Shown here: piece by piece, positions 27,112 to 36,783 of the stretch
How positions within the stretch are numbered: position 1 is the stretch's first letter
Layout of the letters: each line of letters opens with the position of its first letter
From: Parachitinimonas caeni
Lineage (GTDB): Bacteria > Pseudomonadota > Gammaproteobacteria > Burkholderiales > Chitinimonadaceae
DNA: 64,000 nucleotides
Assembly (NCBI RefSeq): GCF_030129945.1
Contig: NZ_JARRAF010000008.1
Coordinates: 124,001-188,000, forward strand
Reading direction: 5' to 3'
The notes under the pieces: model-generated
What the model saw: the letters and a program-made list of their open reading frames with translations, nothing else
Databases searched by the model: none
Told to the model about the DNA's origin: nothing
Position numbers and translations under genes: made by a program

Positions 27112-27480
27112 ATGGCAAACGCAGTCAACTGGTTCGAGATCCCGGTCACCCAATTCGAGCGTGCACAACGCTTTTACGCCACCGTATTGGGCCGCGAGGT
27201 TCCTCTGTGGGAAATGAACGGCATGAAGATGGGCATGTTGATGGATGGGCAGGAAGGCGTTGGCGGTTCGATCATCCAATTTGAGGGGGCCGAGCCTTCA
27301 AAGACCGGCACGCTGGTTTACTTGAATGGCGGAGAAGACTTGAGCGTGATGCTGAGCCGTGTGGAGGCGGCGGGCGGCAAAGTCACCATGCCCAAGACCC
27401 AGATCACCCCAGAGATCGGTTACATGGCAGTGTTTGAAGATTGCGAAGGTAACCGCGTCGCCTTCCATTCCCCCAAGTAA
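27112..27480 (+). CDS. VOC family protein (glyoxalase/bleomycin-resistance fold)
   Basis: A 122-residue single-domain VOC protein. NAVNWFEIPVTQFERAQRFYATVLG is the first beta-alpha-beta unit with the metal or substrate edge, followed by MGMLMDGQEGVGGSI and the second unit starting TLVYLNGGEDLSVMLSRVEAAGGKV, ending GYMAVFEDCEGNRVAFHSPK with the conserved DxxGNxxxF-like close. Metal ligands are not all evident, so the reaction is unknown. AGGAG-like GGAGAA precedes ATG 27112. A terminator hairpin follows. Confidence 0.85.
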   Translation: MANAVNWFEIPVTQFERAQRFYATVLGREVPLWEMNGMKMGMLMDGQEGVGGSIIQFEGAEPSKTGTLVYLNGGEDLSVMLSRVEAAGGKVTMPKTQITPEIGYMAVFEDCEGNRVAFHSPK

Positions 27481-27509
27481 AGGCCGGGGGCAGTTATCCC
27501 AACCATCAG

Positions 27510-27534
27510 ACGGCGCGCCAAGCGCCGTTTTTCA
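27510..27534 (+). terminator. Intrinsic terminator after the VOC gene
   Basis: ACGGCGC and GCGCCGT form a stem around GCCAA (27510-27528), followed by TTTTTC. Confidence 0.7.
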
Positions 27535-27722
27535 TTGATGAGGACGCCACGTCTGGCCGATGCGCCGATCGTCGCTCGCGCCAACACCGCCCGAGCGGTA
27601 AAATGCCCCTTTCCCATGCCGTCGTTGGGGTCCCGCTCTGTGCTTTTCCGCCAGCCCTGCCAGCCACCGCTGGCCACTTGCAAGGGTTTGCGGCACCCAC
27701 AGCAGCCCCCCGCCTGATCCCC

Positions 27723-28367
27723 ATGCCCCATACCACTCTCTGGCTGATTCGCCATGGCGAAACCGACTGGAACCGCGCACGTCGCTTTCAGGGCCATACT
27801 GATACCCCGCTCAATCGCATCGGGCTGCAACAGGCCGAGCAACTGGCGCTTAGCCTTGCCCTGCACCACCAGCGCGAGCGCTTTGCCGCGCTATACGCCA
27901 GCGACCTCGCGCGCGCCACCCAAACCGCAGCCGCCGTAGCGCGCCAGACCGGCCTGGCTCTGGCGACCGATGCCGCCCTGCGCGAACAGCATTACGGGGT
28001 ACTGGCACGGCTGACGCCCGAGGAAATGGCCATTCAGCAACCCGAAGCCTATGCCCGCTGGATTGCACGCGACGCCGATTACGTGTTACCCGGCGGAGAA
28101 AGCCGTAATGGCTTTTCAGTCAGGGTGCTGGCAGCCCTCAAGGCGATTGCCAACCGTCATCCGGCCAGCCAGGTGCTGGTGGTTGCACATGGCGGTGTGC
28201 TCGATTGCGCCTATCGCGCCGCCACCGGCCAAGGCATGGCCCCCACGCGCCTGCATGATCTGCTCAATGCCAGCATCAATCGTGTCCGTTTTGTCGGTGA
28301 TAGTCTGGATGTGGTGGCCTGGGGCGACGTCAGTCACCTGCAGGTCGAAACGCAGGATGAAGTGTGA
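27723..28367 (+). CDS. Histidine phosphatase family protein (phosphoglycerate mutase-like)
   Basis: A 214-residue branch-1 histidine phosphatase. [10 protein letters not shown] carries the phospho-accepting His near residue 10, then [22 protein letters not shown] with the second Arg, and [14 protein letters not shown] with the second catalytic His. It resembles CobC/GpmB-type phosphatases; a mutase role is unlikely without the full PGM context. ATG 27723 is chosen because the family begins there; the open frame runs back to 27603. Its stop overlaps the GTG start of recQ by 4 bases, indicating coupling. Confidence 0.88.
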   Translation: MPHTTLWLIRHGETDWNRARRFQGHTDTPLNRIGLQQAEQLALSLALHHQRERFAALYASDLARATQTAAAVARQTGLALATDAALREQHYGVLARLTPEEMAIQQPEAYARWIARDADYVLPGGESRNGFSVRVLAALKAIANRHPASQVLVVAHGGVLDCAYRAATGQGMAPTRLHDLLNASINRVRFVGDSLDVVAWGDVSHLQVETQDEV

Positions 28368-30211
28368 ATCTGGCAACCCTCCAACCCACCATGTCCAAGC
28401 GCCCCAGCTACCCTGACGCCCTGTCAGTCCTGCGAGAAGTTTTTGGCTACCCGGCGTTCCGGGGCAGCCAGGCCGCTATCGTCGAACACGTTGCCAGTGG
28501 GGGGGACGCGCTGGTACTGATGCCAACCGGCGGCGGCAAATCGCTGTGCTATCAGATTCCTGCACTGTTGCGGCCAGGATGCGCTGTCGTGGTGTCACCA
28601 CTGATCGCCCTGATGAAGGATCAGGTCGATGCGTTGATACAGCTGGGGGTAGAGGCTGCATTTCTGAATTCAACGCTGGATGCCGACGCCGCCCGTGACG
28701 TCGAGCGGCGCATCCTCTCCGGCGAGCTGGATCTGGTTTACGTCGCGCCAGAGCGCTTGCTGACCCCACGTTTCCAGAGCCTGCTCGAACGCGCGACCAT
28801 TTCATTGTTCGCCATCGACGAAGCCCACTGCGTCTCGCAATGGGGCCATGATTTCCGGCCGGAGTACATCGGGCTCTCGGCTTTGCACGAGCGCTTTCCA
28901 GACATCCCCCGCATTGCGCTGACCGCCACCGCCGACCATGCCACCCGTGCAGAAATCATCAGCCAGCTGGGGCTGGAAGGCGCACGAGAATTCCTGTCCT
29001 CGTTCGATCGGCCTAACATCCGCTACACGATCATCGAGAAGAACAACGCCCGCAAGCAATTGCTGGAACTGATCCGACGCGAGCACAGCGGCGATGCCGG
29101 CATCGTTTACTGCCTGTCGCGCAAGCGTGTGGATGAGACCGCCGCCTGGCTACGTGAACAGGGCATCATGGCCTTGCCGTACCACGCAGGTATGGATGCA
29201 AGCAGCCGTGCTGCCCATCAGGCCAAATTCCTTCGTGACGAAGGTATTGTCATGGTCGCCACCATTGCCTTCGGCATGGGTATCGACAAACCCGATGTGC
29301 GCTTTGTCGCCCACCTCGACCTGCCCAAGAGCCTCGAAGGCTATTATCAGGAAACCGGCCGTGCGGGTCGGGATGGCCTGGCCTCATCAGCCTGGTTGGC
29401 CTATGGCCTGAATGATCTGTTGTTGCTGAAGGAGATGATCGAGTCCTCGGGCGCTCCCGATGCCCAGAAGCAGGTTGAGCGCCAGAAGCTCGACGCCATG
29501 CTCGGGCTGGCCGAAACCACGCGCTGTCGCCGTCAGGTGCTGCTCGGCTACTTTGGTGAAACGCTGGAGAAACCGTGCGGCAATTGTGATAACTGCCTGA
29601 CCCCCCCGGAAACCTGGGATGGCACCGAAGCCGCACGCAAAGCCCTGTCAGCGGTGTACCGCACGGGTCAACGCTTTGGCGCCGGTCAGGTCATCGACGT
29701 GCTCCTGGGCAAAGAGACAGACAAGGTCAAACAGAACTTCCATCAGAAGCTGTCAACTTTCGGTATCGGCAAGGAGTTGAGCGAAACCCAGTGGCGCGCG
29801 GTATTCAGGCAGTTGATCGCCGGCGGTTATCTGCAGACGGTGCCGGACGGACACGGCGCATTGATGCTCAGCGAAGTGGCCCGCCCCCTGCTCAAAGGTG
29901 AAACCACACTGACGCTACGCAAGATTCGTGAACGTGCCGCCGGCAAGATCCGCACCGGCAGCAGCGGTGCCCCCGAGTTTGCCAATGCCGAGGAGGAGGC
30001 CACCTGGCAGCGTCTGCGCCTCTGTCGCAAGCGGCTGGCGGACGAGCAGAATGTTCCGGCCTACATCATCTTTGCAGACTCGACATTGCGGGCGATGCTC
30101 GAACACCGGCCCGCCACACTTGCCGAGATGGCCCGAATTTCCGGCGTAGGCCACGAGAAGCTGGGCCGCTACGGTCTGGCCTTTCTTGATGCCCTGCACG
30201 CCCTCGACTAA
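28364..30211 (+). CDS. recQ: ATP-dependent DNA helicase RecQ
   Basis: RecQ is a 3'-5' helicase acting in recombinational repair (RecF pathway) and suppression of illegitimate recombination. The 615-residue protein has motif [17 protein letters not shown] (P-loop at 54-61), motif II DEAH (152-155), the RecQ aromatic-rich loop [14 protein letters not shown], motif [14 protein letters not shown], the zinc-binding cysteines (CRRQ, then CGNCDNC), a winged-helix RQC region and a C-terminal HRDC domain (from about residue 535). The start is GTG 28364 overlapping the upstream stop; ATG 28391 (MSKRPSYP) is a plausible alternative. Confidence 0.97.
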   Translation: MNLATLQPTMSKRPSYPDALSVLREVFGYPAFRGSQAAIVEHVASGGDALVLMPTGGGKSLCYQIPALLRPGCAVVVSPLIALMKDQVDALIQLGVEAAFLNSTLDADAARDVERRILSGELDLVYVAPERLLTPRFQSLLERATISLFAIDEAHCVSQWGHDFRPEYIGLSALHERFPDIPRIALTATADHATRAEIISQLGLEGAREFLSSFDRPNIRYTIIEKNNARKQLLELIRREHSGDAGIVYCLSRKRVDETAAWLREQGIMALPYHAGMDASSRAAHQAKFLRDEGIVMVATIAFGMGIDKPDVRFVAHLDLPKSLEGYYQETGRAGRDGLASSAWLAYGLNDLLLLKEMIESSGAPDAQKQVERQKLDAMLGLAETTRCRRQVLLGYFGETLEKPCGNCDNCLTPPETWDGTEAARKALSAVYRTGQRFGAGQVIDVLLGKETDKVKQNFHQKLSTFGIGKELSETQWRAVFRQLIAGGYLQTVPDGHGALMLSEVARPLLKGETTLTLRKIRERAAGKIRTGSSGAPEFANAEEEATWQRLRLCRKRLADEQNVPAYIIFADSTLRAMLEHRPATLAEMARISGVGHEKLGRYGLAFLDALHALD

Positions 30212-30228
30212 ACCCCCATTTTTCGATC

Positions 30229-30912
30229 ATGAAACTACTCGCGCTCGACACCTCTACCGACCATCTGTCGCTTTCGCTGATTCTCGATGACCAGCAGATT
30301 GACCGCGCCTGGCAGGTAGGCCAGCAACACTCCGAACTGACACTGCCCTATCTGCGCCAACTACTGGCCGACTGCCAGCTCAGCCTGAGCCAGCTCGACG
30401 GCATCGCGGTTGGCATCGGCCCCGGCTCATTTACCGGTTTGCGGATTGGCTGTGGCATCGTGCAGGGACTGGCATTCGGCATCGACCGTCCGGTTGTCGG
30501 CATCAACACGTTGGCTGCACTGGCGACCGCCACCACCGGTCCACGCGCCTTCGTGGCAATGGACGCACGGATGAGTCAGGTGTACTACGCCGCGTTTGAG
30601 CGTGACGCCAACGGAGTGCCCCATGAGGTCATTCCAACCGGGCTGGCCAACCCGGAGCAGGTGCTGCTGCCCGAAAATCAGGACTGGCATGGTATCGGCA
30701 ATGGCTTCGCCGCCTATGGTCCAGCCCTGCAACAGCGTTTGGGTACGCAGCTGGCCAGCATCACCCCCGATCGACTTCCGCTAGCCTGTGACATCGCGCG
30801 CCTGGCCCGGCATGAGTTTGCCGCCGGCCGGGCTGTTGCCGCCGATGCGCTGGAGCTGCTGTATGTGCGCGACAAAGTCGCCCAGAAAACTCACGAACGG
30901 GCCAAAGCATGA
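30229..30912 (+). CDS. tsaB: tRNA t6A synthesis protein TsaB
   Basis: TsaB is the scaffold partner of TsaD in the threonylcarbamoyl transfer that makes t6A37 in ANN-decoding tRNAs. The 227-residue protein starts LLALDTSTDHLSLSL, the ASKHA phosphate-1 motif. HSELTLPYLRQLL, GPGSFTGLRIGCGIVQGLA and DARMSQVYYAAF are characteristic. It overlaps rimI by 4 bases (ATGA), and udg follows with a GTGA overlap, the common tsaB-rimI-udg order. It starts 17 bases after recQ. Confidence 0.96.
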   Translation: MKLLALDTSTDHLSLSLILDDQQIDRAWQVGQQHSELTLPYLRQLLADCQLSLSQLDGIAVGIGPGSFTGLRIGCGIVQGLAFGIDRPVVGINTLAALATATTGPRAFVAMDARMSQVYYAAFERDANGVPHEVIPTGLANPEQVLLPENQDWHGIGNGFAAYGPALQQRLGTQLASITPDRLPLACDIARLARHEFAAGRAVAADALELLYVRDKVAQKTHERAKA

Positions 30913-31346
30913 GTATCAGAATCGCTACCGATGACGATCTGCCGCTGTTAGCGGCGATCGAAGCCCAGGTGCAGCACTCCCCCTGGACCGAACGGCAATT
31001 CAGCCAATCCATCTGGCTTGGTCACCACACAATGGTGATGGAACAGGAAGGGCAAGTGATTGGCTTTGCCGTCATCATGCAGGTGCTCGACGAAGCCACG
31101 CTTCTGAACATCGCGATTGACCCCAGTCAGCAAGGTAAGGGATTTGGGCGCCTACTGCTGGCGGAAGCGATTCAGCATGCGCGGCGGAATCTGGCCAAGG
31201 TTCTGATGCTGGAGGTCAGGGAGGGCAATCAGTCCGCCCGGACGCTGTATCAGCGCGTCGGCTTCAAGGAAGTCGGTTGCCGCAAACAGTACTACCCGAC
31301 CCCCAATGGCCATGAAGACGCCATCCTGATGGACCTGGCACTGTGA
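30909..31346 (+). CDS. rimI: Ribosomal protein S18-alanine N-acetyltransferase RimI
   Basis: RimI acetylates the N-terminal alanine of ribosomal protein S18. The 145-residue GNAT protein has IEAQVQHSPWTERQFSQS at the substrate side, the acetyl-CoA loop DPSQQGKGFGRLLL (Q-x-x-G-x-G) and LEVREGNQSARTLYQRVGFKEVG, the standard RimI C-terminal motif. It is translationally coupled to tsaB (ATGA overlap) and to the udg gene (GTGA overlap). Confidence 0.94.
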   Translation: MSIRIATDDDLPLLAAIEAQVQHSPWTERQFSQSIWLGHHTMVMEQEGQVIGFAVIMQVLDEATLLNIAIDPSQQGKGFGRLLLAEAIQHARRNLAKVLMLEVREGNQSARTLYQRVGFKEVGCRKQYYPTPNGHEDAILMDLAL

Positions 31347-32284
31347 CCCGACACGACATCATTCTGGAAGAGCTTGGTCTGGCCCCACTTTGGATCAGAC
31401 GGGAGCTGCTGCAAGCATTGGCAGAGCAGGAGGCCGAACAGGCCGAGGCAGCAGCTTTCGTCGGCCACGATGAAGCCCACCCTCCTCACCCCGCCGATAC
31501 ACTGGAACCCCCCCCGGCCGAAGCCCGCATGGCGCCTGCTGAGGAGATGCATCGTAGCGCGCCAGTGATCCCCATCAACCGCCCGAGCAGCAAGTCCGGA
31601 AGCCACGCAGCCCCCACAAGCCCAGCCAACACAGAAATTGACCCAGAAGAACAGAGTCGACAGCAGCGCGCCGCCCGCATCGCGGGCCTGAGCTGGGACG
31701 AGCTGCAAGCGGAAATCAGCCAGTGCCGGGCATGCGGACTATGCGAAGGCCGCACCCAGACCGTCTTCGGCGTTGGCCAACCTGGGGCCACTTGGATGGT
31801 AGTCGGAGAGGCGCCAGGCGCTGAAGAAGACAAACGCGGTGAGCCATTTGTCGGCCAAGCCGGCAAATTGCTCGACCAGATGCTGTTTTCGGTATCCGCC
31901 AAGCGCAATCAGGAGGTCTACATCGGCAACGTGCTCAAGTGCCGACCACCGGGCAACCGTAACCCGCAACCCGGCGAAGTTGCACTCTGCGCACCTTTCC
32001 TGCTGCGGCAGATTGCCCTGATCCAGCCCAAACTGATCATTGCCTCCGGTCGCTTTGCGGTGCAGACCTTGCTCAGCAGTACCGCCCCCATCAGCGCACT
32101 ACGCGGCAAAGTCCATCAATACGGCGACACTCCCGTCGTGGTCACCTACCACCCGGCCTACCTGCTACGCAACCTGCCGGACAAAGCCAAAGCCTGGCAA
32201 GACTTGCTGCTGGCCAGACGTACCGTCAACCCAGCCCGCGCTTTGCCACCGCAACAAGCCACGGACGAGGACTCATCCGATTAG
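31343..32284 (+). CDS. Uracil-DNA glycosylase, family 4 type
   Basis: The enzyme removes uracil from DNA in base excision repair. It has 313 residues; the catalytic domain starts near 110 after an acidic, Pro-rich linker. [18 protein letters not shown] contains two cluster cysteines, [29 protein letters not shown] is the active-site motif of family 4, and [21 protein letters not shown] supplies the other Fe-S cysteines. [10 protein letters not shown] is the late His motif. The start is GTG 31343 overlapping rimI. The stop TAG (32282-32284) lies in TTAGGTTCT, which may be a decayed MITE end. Confidence 0.92.
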   Translation: MTRHDIILEELGLAPLWIRRELLQALAEQEAEQAEAAAFVGHDEAHPPHPADTLEPPPAEARMAPAEEMHRSAPVIPINRPSSKSGSHAAPTSPANTEIDPEEQSRQQRAARIAGLSWDELQAEISQCRACGLCEGRTQTVFGVGQPGATWMVVGEAPGAEEDKRGEPFVGQAGKLLDQMLFSVSAKRNQEVYIGNVLKCRPPGNRNPQPGEVALCAPFLLRQIALIQPKLIIASGRFAVQTLLSSTAPISALRGKVHQYGDTPVVVTYHPAYLLRNLPDKAKAWQDLLLARRTVNPARALPPQQATDEDSSD

Positions 32285-32300
32285 GTTCTACGGTTGAGTC
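32281..32300 (+). repeat. Possible decayed MITE terminus at the udg stop
   Basis: TTAGGTTCTACGGTTGAGT resembles the group I end TTAGGTTCTGTTGACGT with an inserted AC and a G to substitution. No right end is found before 32541. The 256 bases up to the GDPD gene hold no gene that I can support. Confidence 0.3.
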
Positions 32301-32540
32301 TGCGGAGTGCGCCTCGCCAGAAAACAACCCGAACCAAAGCGAAGCGCACACCGCTCGCAGCAAGGCTTCTACAGCTGAGCATCCGACCCAACTGGGTTCT
32401 GCTACTGGCGATGTCTATCAATAGGCAAGCGCTGCTCCCCTTCCATTAACCGTAAGGCCCACGCAAGAAACCGCGCAGCGACCGGGCAAAATCCGGTAAC
32501 AGCGCCTACGATGAATCATCGTTCACCCGGAAGTGGCCTT

Positions 32541-33218
32541 ATGTATCTGCTTGCTCATCGTGGAGCGCATGCCCAGCTCCACGAAAACACCCTTGAAGCG
32601 TTTCTGGCTGCCGCCAAACTGGGGTTTGACGGCATCGAAACCGACGTGCGTGTCTCGGCCGACCAGGAAGCCGTGCTGATTCACGATCGCGTCGCCCCGA
32701 ATGGCATCCCGGTTGCCGCGCTGACGCGACGTGAATTGTCGGACGCTTGCGGCTATCCAGTCCCAACCCTGACCGAAGCGCTGGATGCCATCCCCAGCCT
32801 GCTCTGGAATATCGAAATCAAGACACCGGCCGCTGCCAGCATTGCCTTGCCGATCCTGCAGCGCTACGAAGCCCGGCACCGGCTACTCATCACTTCTTTT
32901 CACCACGATGTCGCCCTGGCTGCCGCCAGAGCACTCAAATCGCCATGTGGCTTTCTGAATGCGCACAAGCCTGTGGCCATCAACACCTTGCTGCATGCCG
33001 CACTACCTGTTGCCAATCTGCGTACCCTCGTCTGGCATTACGAGGTACTCGATCAGGAAATCGTCCGCCAGACCAATAACCTTGGCTTTCGCAACGCCGT
33101 TTACGGTGCAGGAACGCCGTTCGAACATGATCTGTGCCGCGAATTCGGTGTCCATGCCTTGATTACCGACCACCCCGAACACTGCGGCCTGAGCGCCGCC
33201 GGCGCCAAGCACCATTAG
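32541..33218 (+). CDS. Glycerophosphodiester phosphodiesterase (UgpQ-like)
   Basis: The 225-residue enzyme hydrolyses glycerophosphodiesters to glycerol 3-phosphate. The N-terminus LLAHRGAHAQLHENTLEAF has the catalytic HRG-x(n)-EN pattern; FDGIETDVRVSADQEAVLIHD gives the metal ligands E-x-D and the second His; NIEIKTP and ITSFHHD follow as expected. No signal peptide, so cytosolic. ATG 32541 has GGAAG 7 bases upstream; an upstream ATG at 32511 lacks a ribosome site. The stop TAG (33216-33218) is part of the TTAG end of a MITE. Confidence 0.92.
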   Translation: MYLLAHRGAHAQLHENTLEAFLAAAKLGFDGIETDVRVSADQEAVLIHDRVAPNGIPVAALTRRELSDACGYPVPTLTEALDAIPSLLWNIEIKTPAAASIALPILQRYEARHRLLITSFHHDVALAAARALKSPCGFLNAHKPVAINTLLHAALPVANLRTLVWHYEVLDQEIVRQTNNLGFRNAVYGAGTPFEHDLCREFGVHALITDHPEHCGLSAAGAKHH

Positions 33219-33491
33219 GCTCTGTTGAGTTTGAATTACGGCGCGCTGCAATTTCGGCCCTCTGCAGGGAACTTCAACCGAAACGGCTTCTCGAAGCCCA
33301 GCCTGCTGCGGTTCAAGCGCTCATCGCGGCAGGCCAAACCCTATTGACATAGGTTTGCGACATCGCCCAATCCAAGCCACCGTGCTTAACCGGAAAATAG
33401 CCATCAGCCTGCAGCGCAGCATGGTTTCTGCTGCCCTTCAGGCCCTTTGCCGACAAACGCGATCTGCAAACCATATGTCAACAGACCCTAG
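33215..33491. mobile_element. MITE, group I, nested or composite copy (277 bp)
   Basis: The outer left end TTAGGCTCTGTTGAG starts at the GDPD stop, and the right end ATATGTCAACAGACCCTAG closes at 33491. A second left-type end, CCCTATTGACATAGGTTTGC, lies at about 33339, and pairs better with the right end (GCAAACCATATGTCAACAGACC). This suggests an element of about 150 bp (33338-33491) inserted beside or inside an older, decayed one. The right arm again contains the CCGGAAAAT...GCGATCTGCAAACC type block. Confidence 0.75.
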
Positions 33492-33501
33492 TTAGTTCAG
33501 T

Positions 33502-33507
33502 TAGAAT
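33502..33507 (+). promoter_or_regulatory. Possible -10 element of dapA
   Basis: TAGAAT lies 28 bases before the dapA ATG and directly outside the MITE right end. TCAACA at 33478-33483, contributed by the element terminus, would be a poor -35 at 18 bases. Confidence 0.3.
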
Positions 33508-33534
33508 GCGCCTTTTCGTTCGGAAGACGGGATC

Positions 33535-34413
33535 ATGTTGACAGGCAGCCTCGTAGCTATTGTGACGCCGATGTTCGAAGACGGTAGTCTTGACTTCGAC
33601 TCGTTTCGCAAACTGATCGACTTCCATATCGCAGCAGGCACCAAAGGCATCGTCGCCGTTGGCACCACCGGTGAGTCCGCCACGCTGGATGTGGAAGAGC
33701 ACATCAAGGTAGTAAAGGTGGCCGTCGAGCACGCCGCCAAACGGGTACCCATCATTGCTGGCACCGGCGGCAACTCAACGCGAGAAGCCATTGAACTGGC
33801 CAAGCTGGCCAAGGGCGCCGGCGCCGATCTGTCGCTCTCCGTCGTTCCCTACTACAACAAGCCCACGCAGGAAGGCATGTATCGCCACTTCCGCACCATC
33901 GCGGAATCCGTCGATCTGCCCGTTCTGTTGTACAACGTTCCCGGCCGTACCGGCGCGGACATGAGCAACGACACCGTACTGCGGCTGTCTGAAGTGTCCA
34001 ATATTGTTGGTATCAAAGATGCCACCGGCGATCTCGCCCGGGCTGCCGACCTGATCCGCCGGGCGCCTGAAGGTTTTGTGCTCTACAGTGGTGACGACGC
34101 CACCACACTCGCCTTCATTCTGCTGGGCGGACATGGCACGATTTCGGTCACCGCCAATGTCGCGCCTCAGGCCATGAGCGAGATGTGCAACAAAGCACTG
34201 GCTGGTGACATTGCCGGTGCCCGCGCACTCAACGACCGCCTGCAGGGCCTGCACAAACAACTCTTTATCGAATCGAACCCGATTCCAGCCAAGTGGGCGG
34301 TTGCCAGGATGGGTCTCATGCCCGGTGGTCTGCGCCTGCCATTAACCCCGCTTTCCGCCCATAGTCACGATGCCGTCATCGGCGCCATGCGCCAGGCAGG
34401 CATTACTGCCTGA
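33535..34413 (+). CDS. dapA: 4-hydroxy-tetrahydrodipicolinate synthase DapA
   Basis: DapA condenses pyruvate with aspartate semialdehyde, the first committed step to lysine and diaminopimelate. The 292-residue protein has GTTGESATL (44-52), the tyrosine loop [11 protein letters not shown] (104-114), YNVPGRTG (133-140) and the Schiff-base Lys161 in VGIKDATGD. Length and motifs are standard. It is followed after 33 bases by bamC, the same dapA-bamC order as in E. coli. A MITE occupies most of the upstream region. Confidence 0.98.
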   Translation: MLTGSLVAIVTPMFEDGSLDFDSFRKLIDFHIAAGTKGIVAVGTTGESATLDVEEHIKVVKVAVEHAAKRVPIIAGTGGNSTREAIELAKLAKGAGADLSLSVVPYYNKPTQEGMYRHFRTIAESVDLPVLLYNVPGRTGADMSNDTVLRLSEVSNIVGIKDATGDLARAADLIRRAPEGFVLYSGDDATTLAFILLGGHGTISVTANVAPQAMSEMCNKALAGDIAGARALNDRLQGLHKQLFIESNPIPAKWAVARMGLMPGGLRLPLTPLSAHSHDAVIGAMRQAGITA

Positions 34414-34446
34414 TGGCTCGACGTTTACCCAGTATTTGATACCGCT

Positions 34447-35637
34447 ATGCTCAATCGCATCACCGCACTCCCTTTCAAGACCATCAGTTCGCTGACATTG
34501 CTTGCCTTGCTGGCCGGTTGCAGCAACGTGAAGATCCCGTTTATCTCCTCGGACGACAAAGCCGACGCGAATGCCTCGTATAAATCAGCCCGGGAATCAG
34601 TTGTCTCCCGCTCGCTGGAAGTGCCTCCAGACCTGACCGCGCCAGACTCATCCGGCAATTACAGCATTCCGGGCCTGACTGGCGTCAAACTATCTGGCCA
34701 GGCAGCCAAAGCCATCGAAAACAACACTGTCGCTCCCAGCCTGACTGGCGTGCGGATTGAGCAGGCTGCTGGCCAGCGCTGGCTGGTGGTGGATGCCCCC
34801 GTAGAGAAAGTCTGGCCACAGGTTCGCGGCTTCTGGGATGAGGCCGGCTATGCCCTGACGGTAGATAGTGCCGTACTGGGCATTGTCGAAACAGACTGGG
34901 CAGATGTCCGGGCGCGAGTGCCGCAAAGTGGCCTGCGAGGGCTGTTTGGGCGCGTGCTTGACCAAGTCTACTCCAGCGGCGAAATGGAGAAATTCCGCAC
35001 CCGTGTTGAGCGCAGTGCAGATGGCAAATCAACCGAAATCTATCTAAGCCAGCGCAAGATGGAAGAGGTATATAGCGATCGGCAGCAAACGACCACCATC
35101 TGGACCCCCCGGCCTTCGCAGCCAGAGCGCGAAGCTGAAATGCTCAAAAAGCTGATGTTACGAATGGGGGTAGGAGAAGAGACTGCAGCCGCTGTCGCAG
35201 ATGCCACAAGCAAGCCGGCTACCACCATCAATACCGCCACTGCCAATGCCCGGATGGAACAACAAGCCGATGGCAAACGCCAGATTGTGCTGGTTGATAC
35301 CTTTGACCGCGCCTGGCGGCGTGTTGGACTGGCACTGGACCGGACTGGTTATGTTGTAACCGACCGCGACCGCGCCATGGGCACCTTCTATGTCAAAGCC
35401 ATCATCGCTCGCGGAGGTGCCGAGGAAGAAGGCTTCTGGTCGAAGCTAGCCTTCTGGCGGGATAAGTCAGCCGGCACCGATCCGAAAGCAAGCGGCACAC
35501 AAGTGCCGGAGTATCTGGTGATCGTTTCCAGCAAAGAAAACCAGACCTCCGTCAGAATCGCCAATAAAGATGGCACCCCTGCGACGGCAGCACCTGCCAT
35601 CGAAGTGCTGGACCAAGTGCTAGCGCAACTGCGTTGA
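34447..35637 (+). CDS. bamC: Outer membrane assembly lipoprotein BamC
   Basis: BamC is a lipoprotein of the BAM complex that inserts beta-barrels into the outer membrane. The 396-residue protein has a signal peptide with lipobox LLAGC (Cys at 25), an unstructured N-terminal stretch with LEVPPDLTAPDSSGNYSIPG (the BamD-binding pattern), and two helix-grip domains: RWLVVDAPVEKVWPQVRGFWDEAG and the second IVLVDTFDRAWRRVGLALDRTG. Downstream of dapA as in enteric bacteria; a strong terminator follows. Confidence 0.94.
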   Translation: MLNRITALPFKTISSLTLLALLAGCSNVKIPFISSDDKADANASYKSARESVVSRSLEVPPDLTAPDSSGNYSIPGLTGVKLSGQAAKAIENNTVAPSLTGVRIEQAAGQRWLVVDAPVEKVWPQVRGFWDEAGYALTVDSAVLGIVETDWADVRARVPQSGLRGLFGRVLDQVYSSGEMEKFRTRVERSADGKSTEIYLSQRKMEEVYSDRQQTTTIWTPRPSQPEREAEMLKKLMLRMGVGEETAAAVADATSKPATTINTATANARMEQQADGKRQIVLVDTFDRAWRRVGLALDRTGYVVTDRDRAMGTFYVKAIIARGGAEEEGFWSKLAFWRDKSAGTDPKASGTQVPEYLVIVSSKENQTSVRIANKDGTPATAAPAIEVLDQVLAQLR

Positions 35638-35655
35638 TCGCCACGGCCCAAGCCA

Positions 35656-35687
35656 AAAACCGGAGGATTCCCCCTCCGGTTTTTTTA
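35656..35687 (+). terminator. Intrinsic terminator after bamC
   Basis: AAACCGGAGG pairs with CCTCCGGTTT around ATTCCC (35657-35683) and runs into a T7 tract. Confidence 0.88.
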
Positions 35688-35689
35688 TG

Positions 35690-35728
35690 TCTGCTGAAAA
35701 GAAAAAAGGGCGGGTTTCAACCCGCCCC
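35690..35728 (-). terminator. Intrinsic terminator, minus strand
   Basis: Read on the minus strand, GGGCGGGTT and AACCCGCCC form a perfect stem (plus coordinates 35708-35727) followed by CTTTTTTC. It would end transcripts coming from the Sel1-repeat gene or from anything encoded between 35730 and 36020. Confidence 0.8.
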
Positions 35729-35730
35729 TT

Positions 35731-36020
35731 GCGTATGGCCATCGTAAGCAGGTACTCACGAAGCATGGTGGTTTACAGTGACATGCCCAATGTCGCCACA
35801 ACATCGAAACATGCCTTATGGCTTCGACATCCGGTACCTGCCATCCCTCCGCATCTGTTTGGGGAAGAGTGCGGGCCTGCCGATGGCTCTGCCAGTTTTT
35901 TCTGTGAAATTGTTGGCAGCACGGACCAGCATAGCTGCATTGGCGTGATCTGACACTGCACAAGTAAATCCGGCAAACCTGTACTAATTGCCTCAAGCTG
36001 GTTTGCTGTGGCGGGCAACG
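35731..36020. other. Gene-free stretch before the Sel1 gene
   Basis: About 290 bases lie between the minus-strand terminator and the Sel1-repeat gene stop. The best protein-like frame is a 46-codon minus-strand ORF at 35816-35956 (GTG start, ...HANAAMLVRAANNFTEKTG...), which has no ribosome site. I do not annotate it as a gene. The region could be a long 3' untranslated region. Confidence 0.35.
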
Positions 36021-36653
36021 TCAGCGCATCGCCTTGATTCGGGCGGCAATCTCACGCGCACGCCAGGGTGCAGCAGGATCCCCCCCGCGAGCGGCTGCAC
36101 TGAACCAGTAGTATGCTTCGATCAGGTCTTGCGTGACACCATCACCGTGTTCATAAAGTGAAGCCAGCAAATACTGGGCGCCCGCGTGACCCGCTTCTGC
36201 AGCCAGACGATACCAGCGAGCTGCCTTTGCGTAGTCCTGCGGCGCCCCTCTACCCAGAAAATACTGGGTGCCCGCAGCCACCTGAGCCTCAACATGGCCA
36301 AGCGCTGCCGCCTCTTCGAAACGCCGGGTTGCCTCGGTTAGCGACTTTTCCACCCCTTCTCCGCGCTCATACAGCATCGCCAAGGCGTTCGAGGCCGGGG
36401 CAGAACCTTGAGCGGCCGCTTTTTTCAGCCATTCGACGGCAGAGGGAAGATCAGTCGATCCCCCCTCGCCTCTGACCATCATCATCGCCAGATTGAATTG
36501 ATCCAGGCGACTGCCAGCTCTGGCGCCGTGCTCCATTAGCCGACGTGCTTCCACCAGCTCGTTACGTTGATAGGCCAGAGTACCTGCAGTTTCTGCATAC
36601 ACCCCTCCACACAGTCCGGCCAGACCTAGCAAACAACCCAGCACCTTTCGCAT
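36021..36653 (-). CDS. Secreted Sel1-repeat (TPR-like) protein
   Basis: A 210-residue exported protein: signal peptide MRKVLGCLLGLAGLCGGVYA, then four to five Sel1-like repeats of about 36 residues (DLPSAVEWLKKAAAQGSAPASNALAMLYERGEG; TEATRRFEEAAALGHVEAQVAAGTQYFLGRG; DYAKAARWYRLAAEAGHAGAQYLLASLYEHGDG; DLIEAYYWFSAAARGG). Such proteins are scaffolds for protein interactions in the periplasm; the partner is not known. It ends near a minus-strand terminator. The pseudokinase protein at 56693 carries similar repeats. Confidence 0.85.
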   Translation of the reverse strand: MRKVLGCLLGLAGLCGGVYAETAGTLAYQRNELVEARRLMEHGARAGSRLDQFNLAMMMVRGEGGSTDLPSAVEWLKKAAAQGSAPASNALAMLYERGEGVEKSLTEATRRFEEAAALGHVEAQVAAGTQYFLGRGAPQDYAKAARWYRLAAEAGHAGAQYLLASLYEHGDGVTQDLIEAYYWFSAAARGGDPAAPWRAREIAARIKAMR

Positions 36654-36783
36654 GACAGTTCTCCTGAAAGCTGATGCCTATTGGTCGCCGTTACGCTATC
36701 TATCTTTCGGTGCCAAGCAAGCAGGCCCCAAAGTGACGAGCGTTACCGGCCGATGGCGACTGCGGTCGATTCAAGCTGGCGTC

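Noticed and set aside
35816-35956. 46-codon minus-strand ORF (GTG start) before the Sel1 gene
   Set aside because: It looks protein-like but has no ribosome site, an alternative start only, and no family I recognise.
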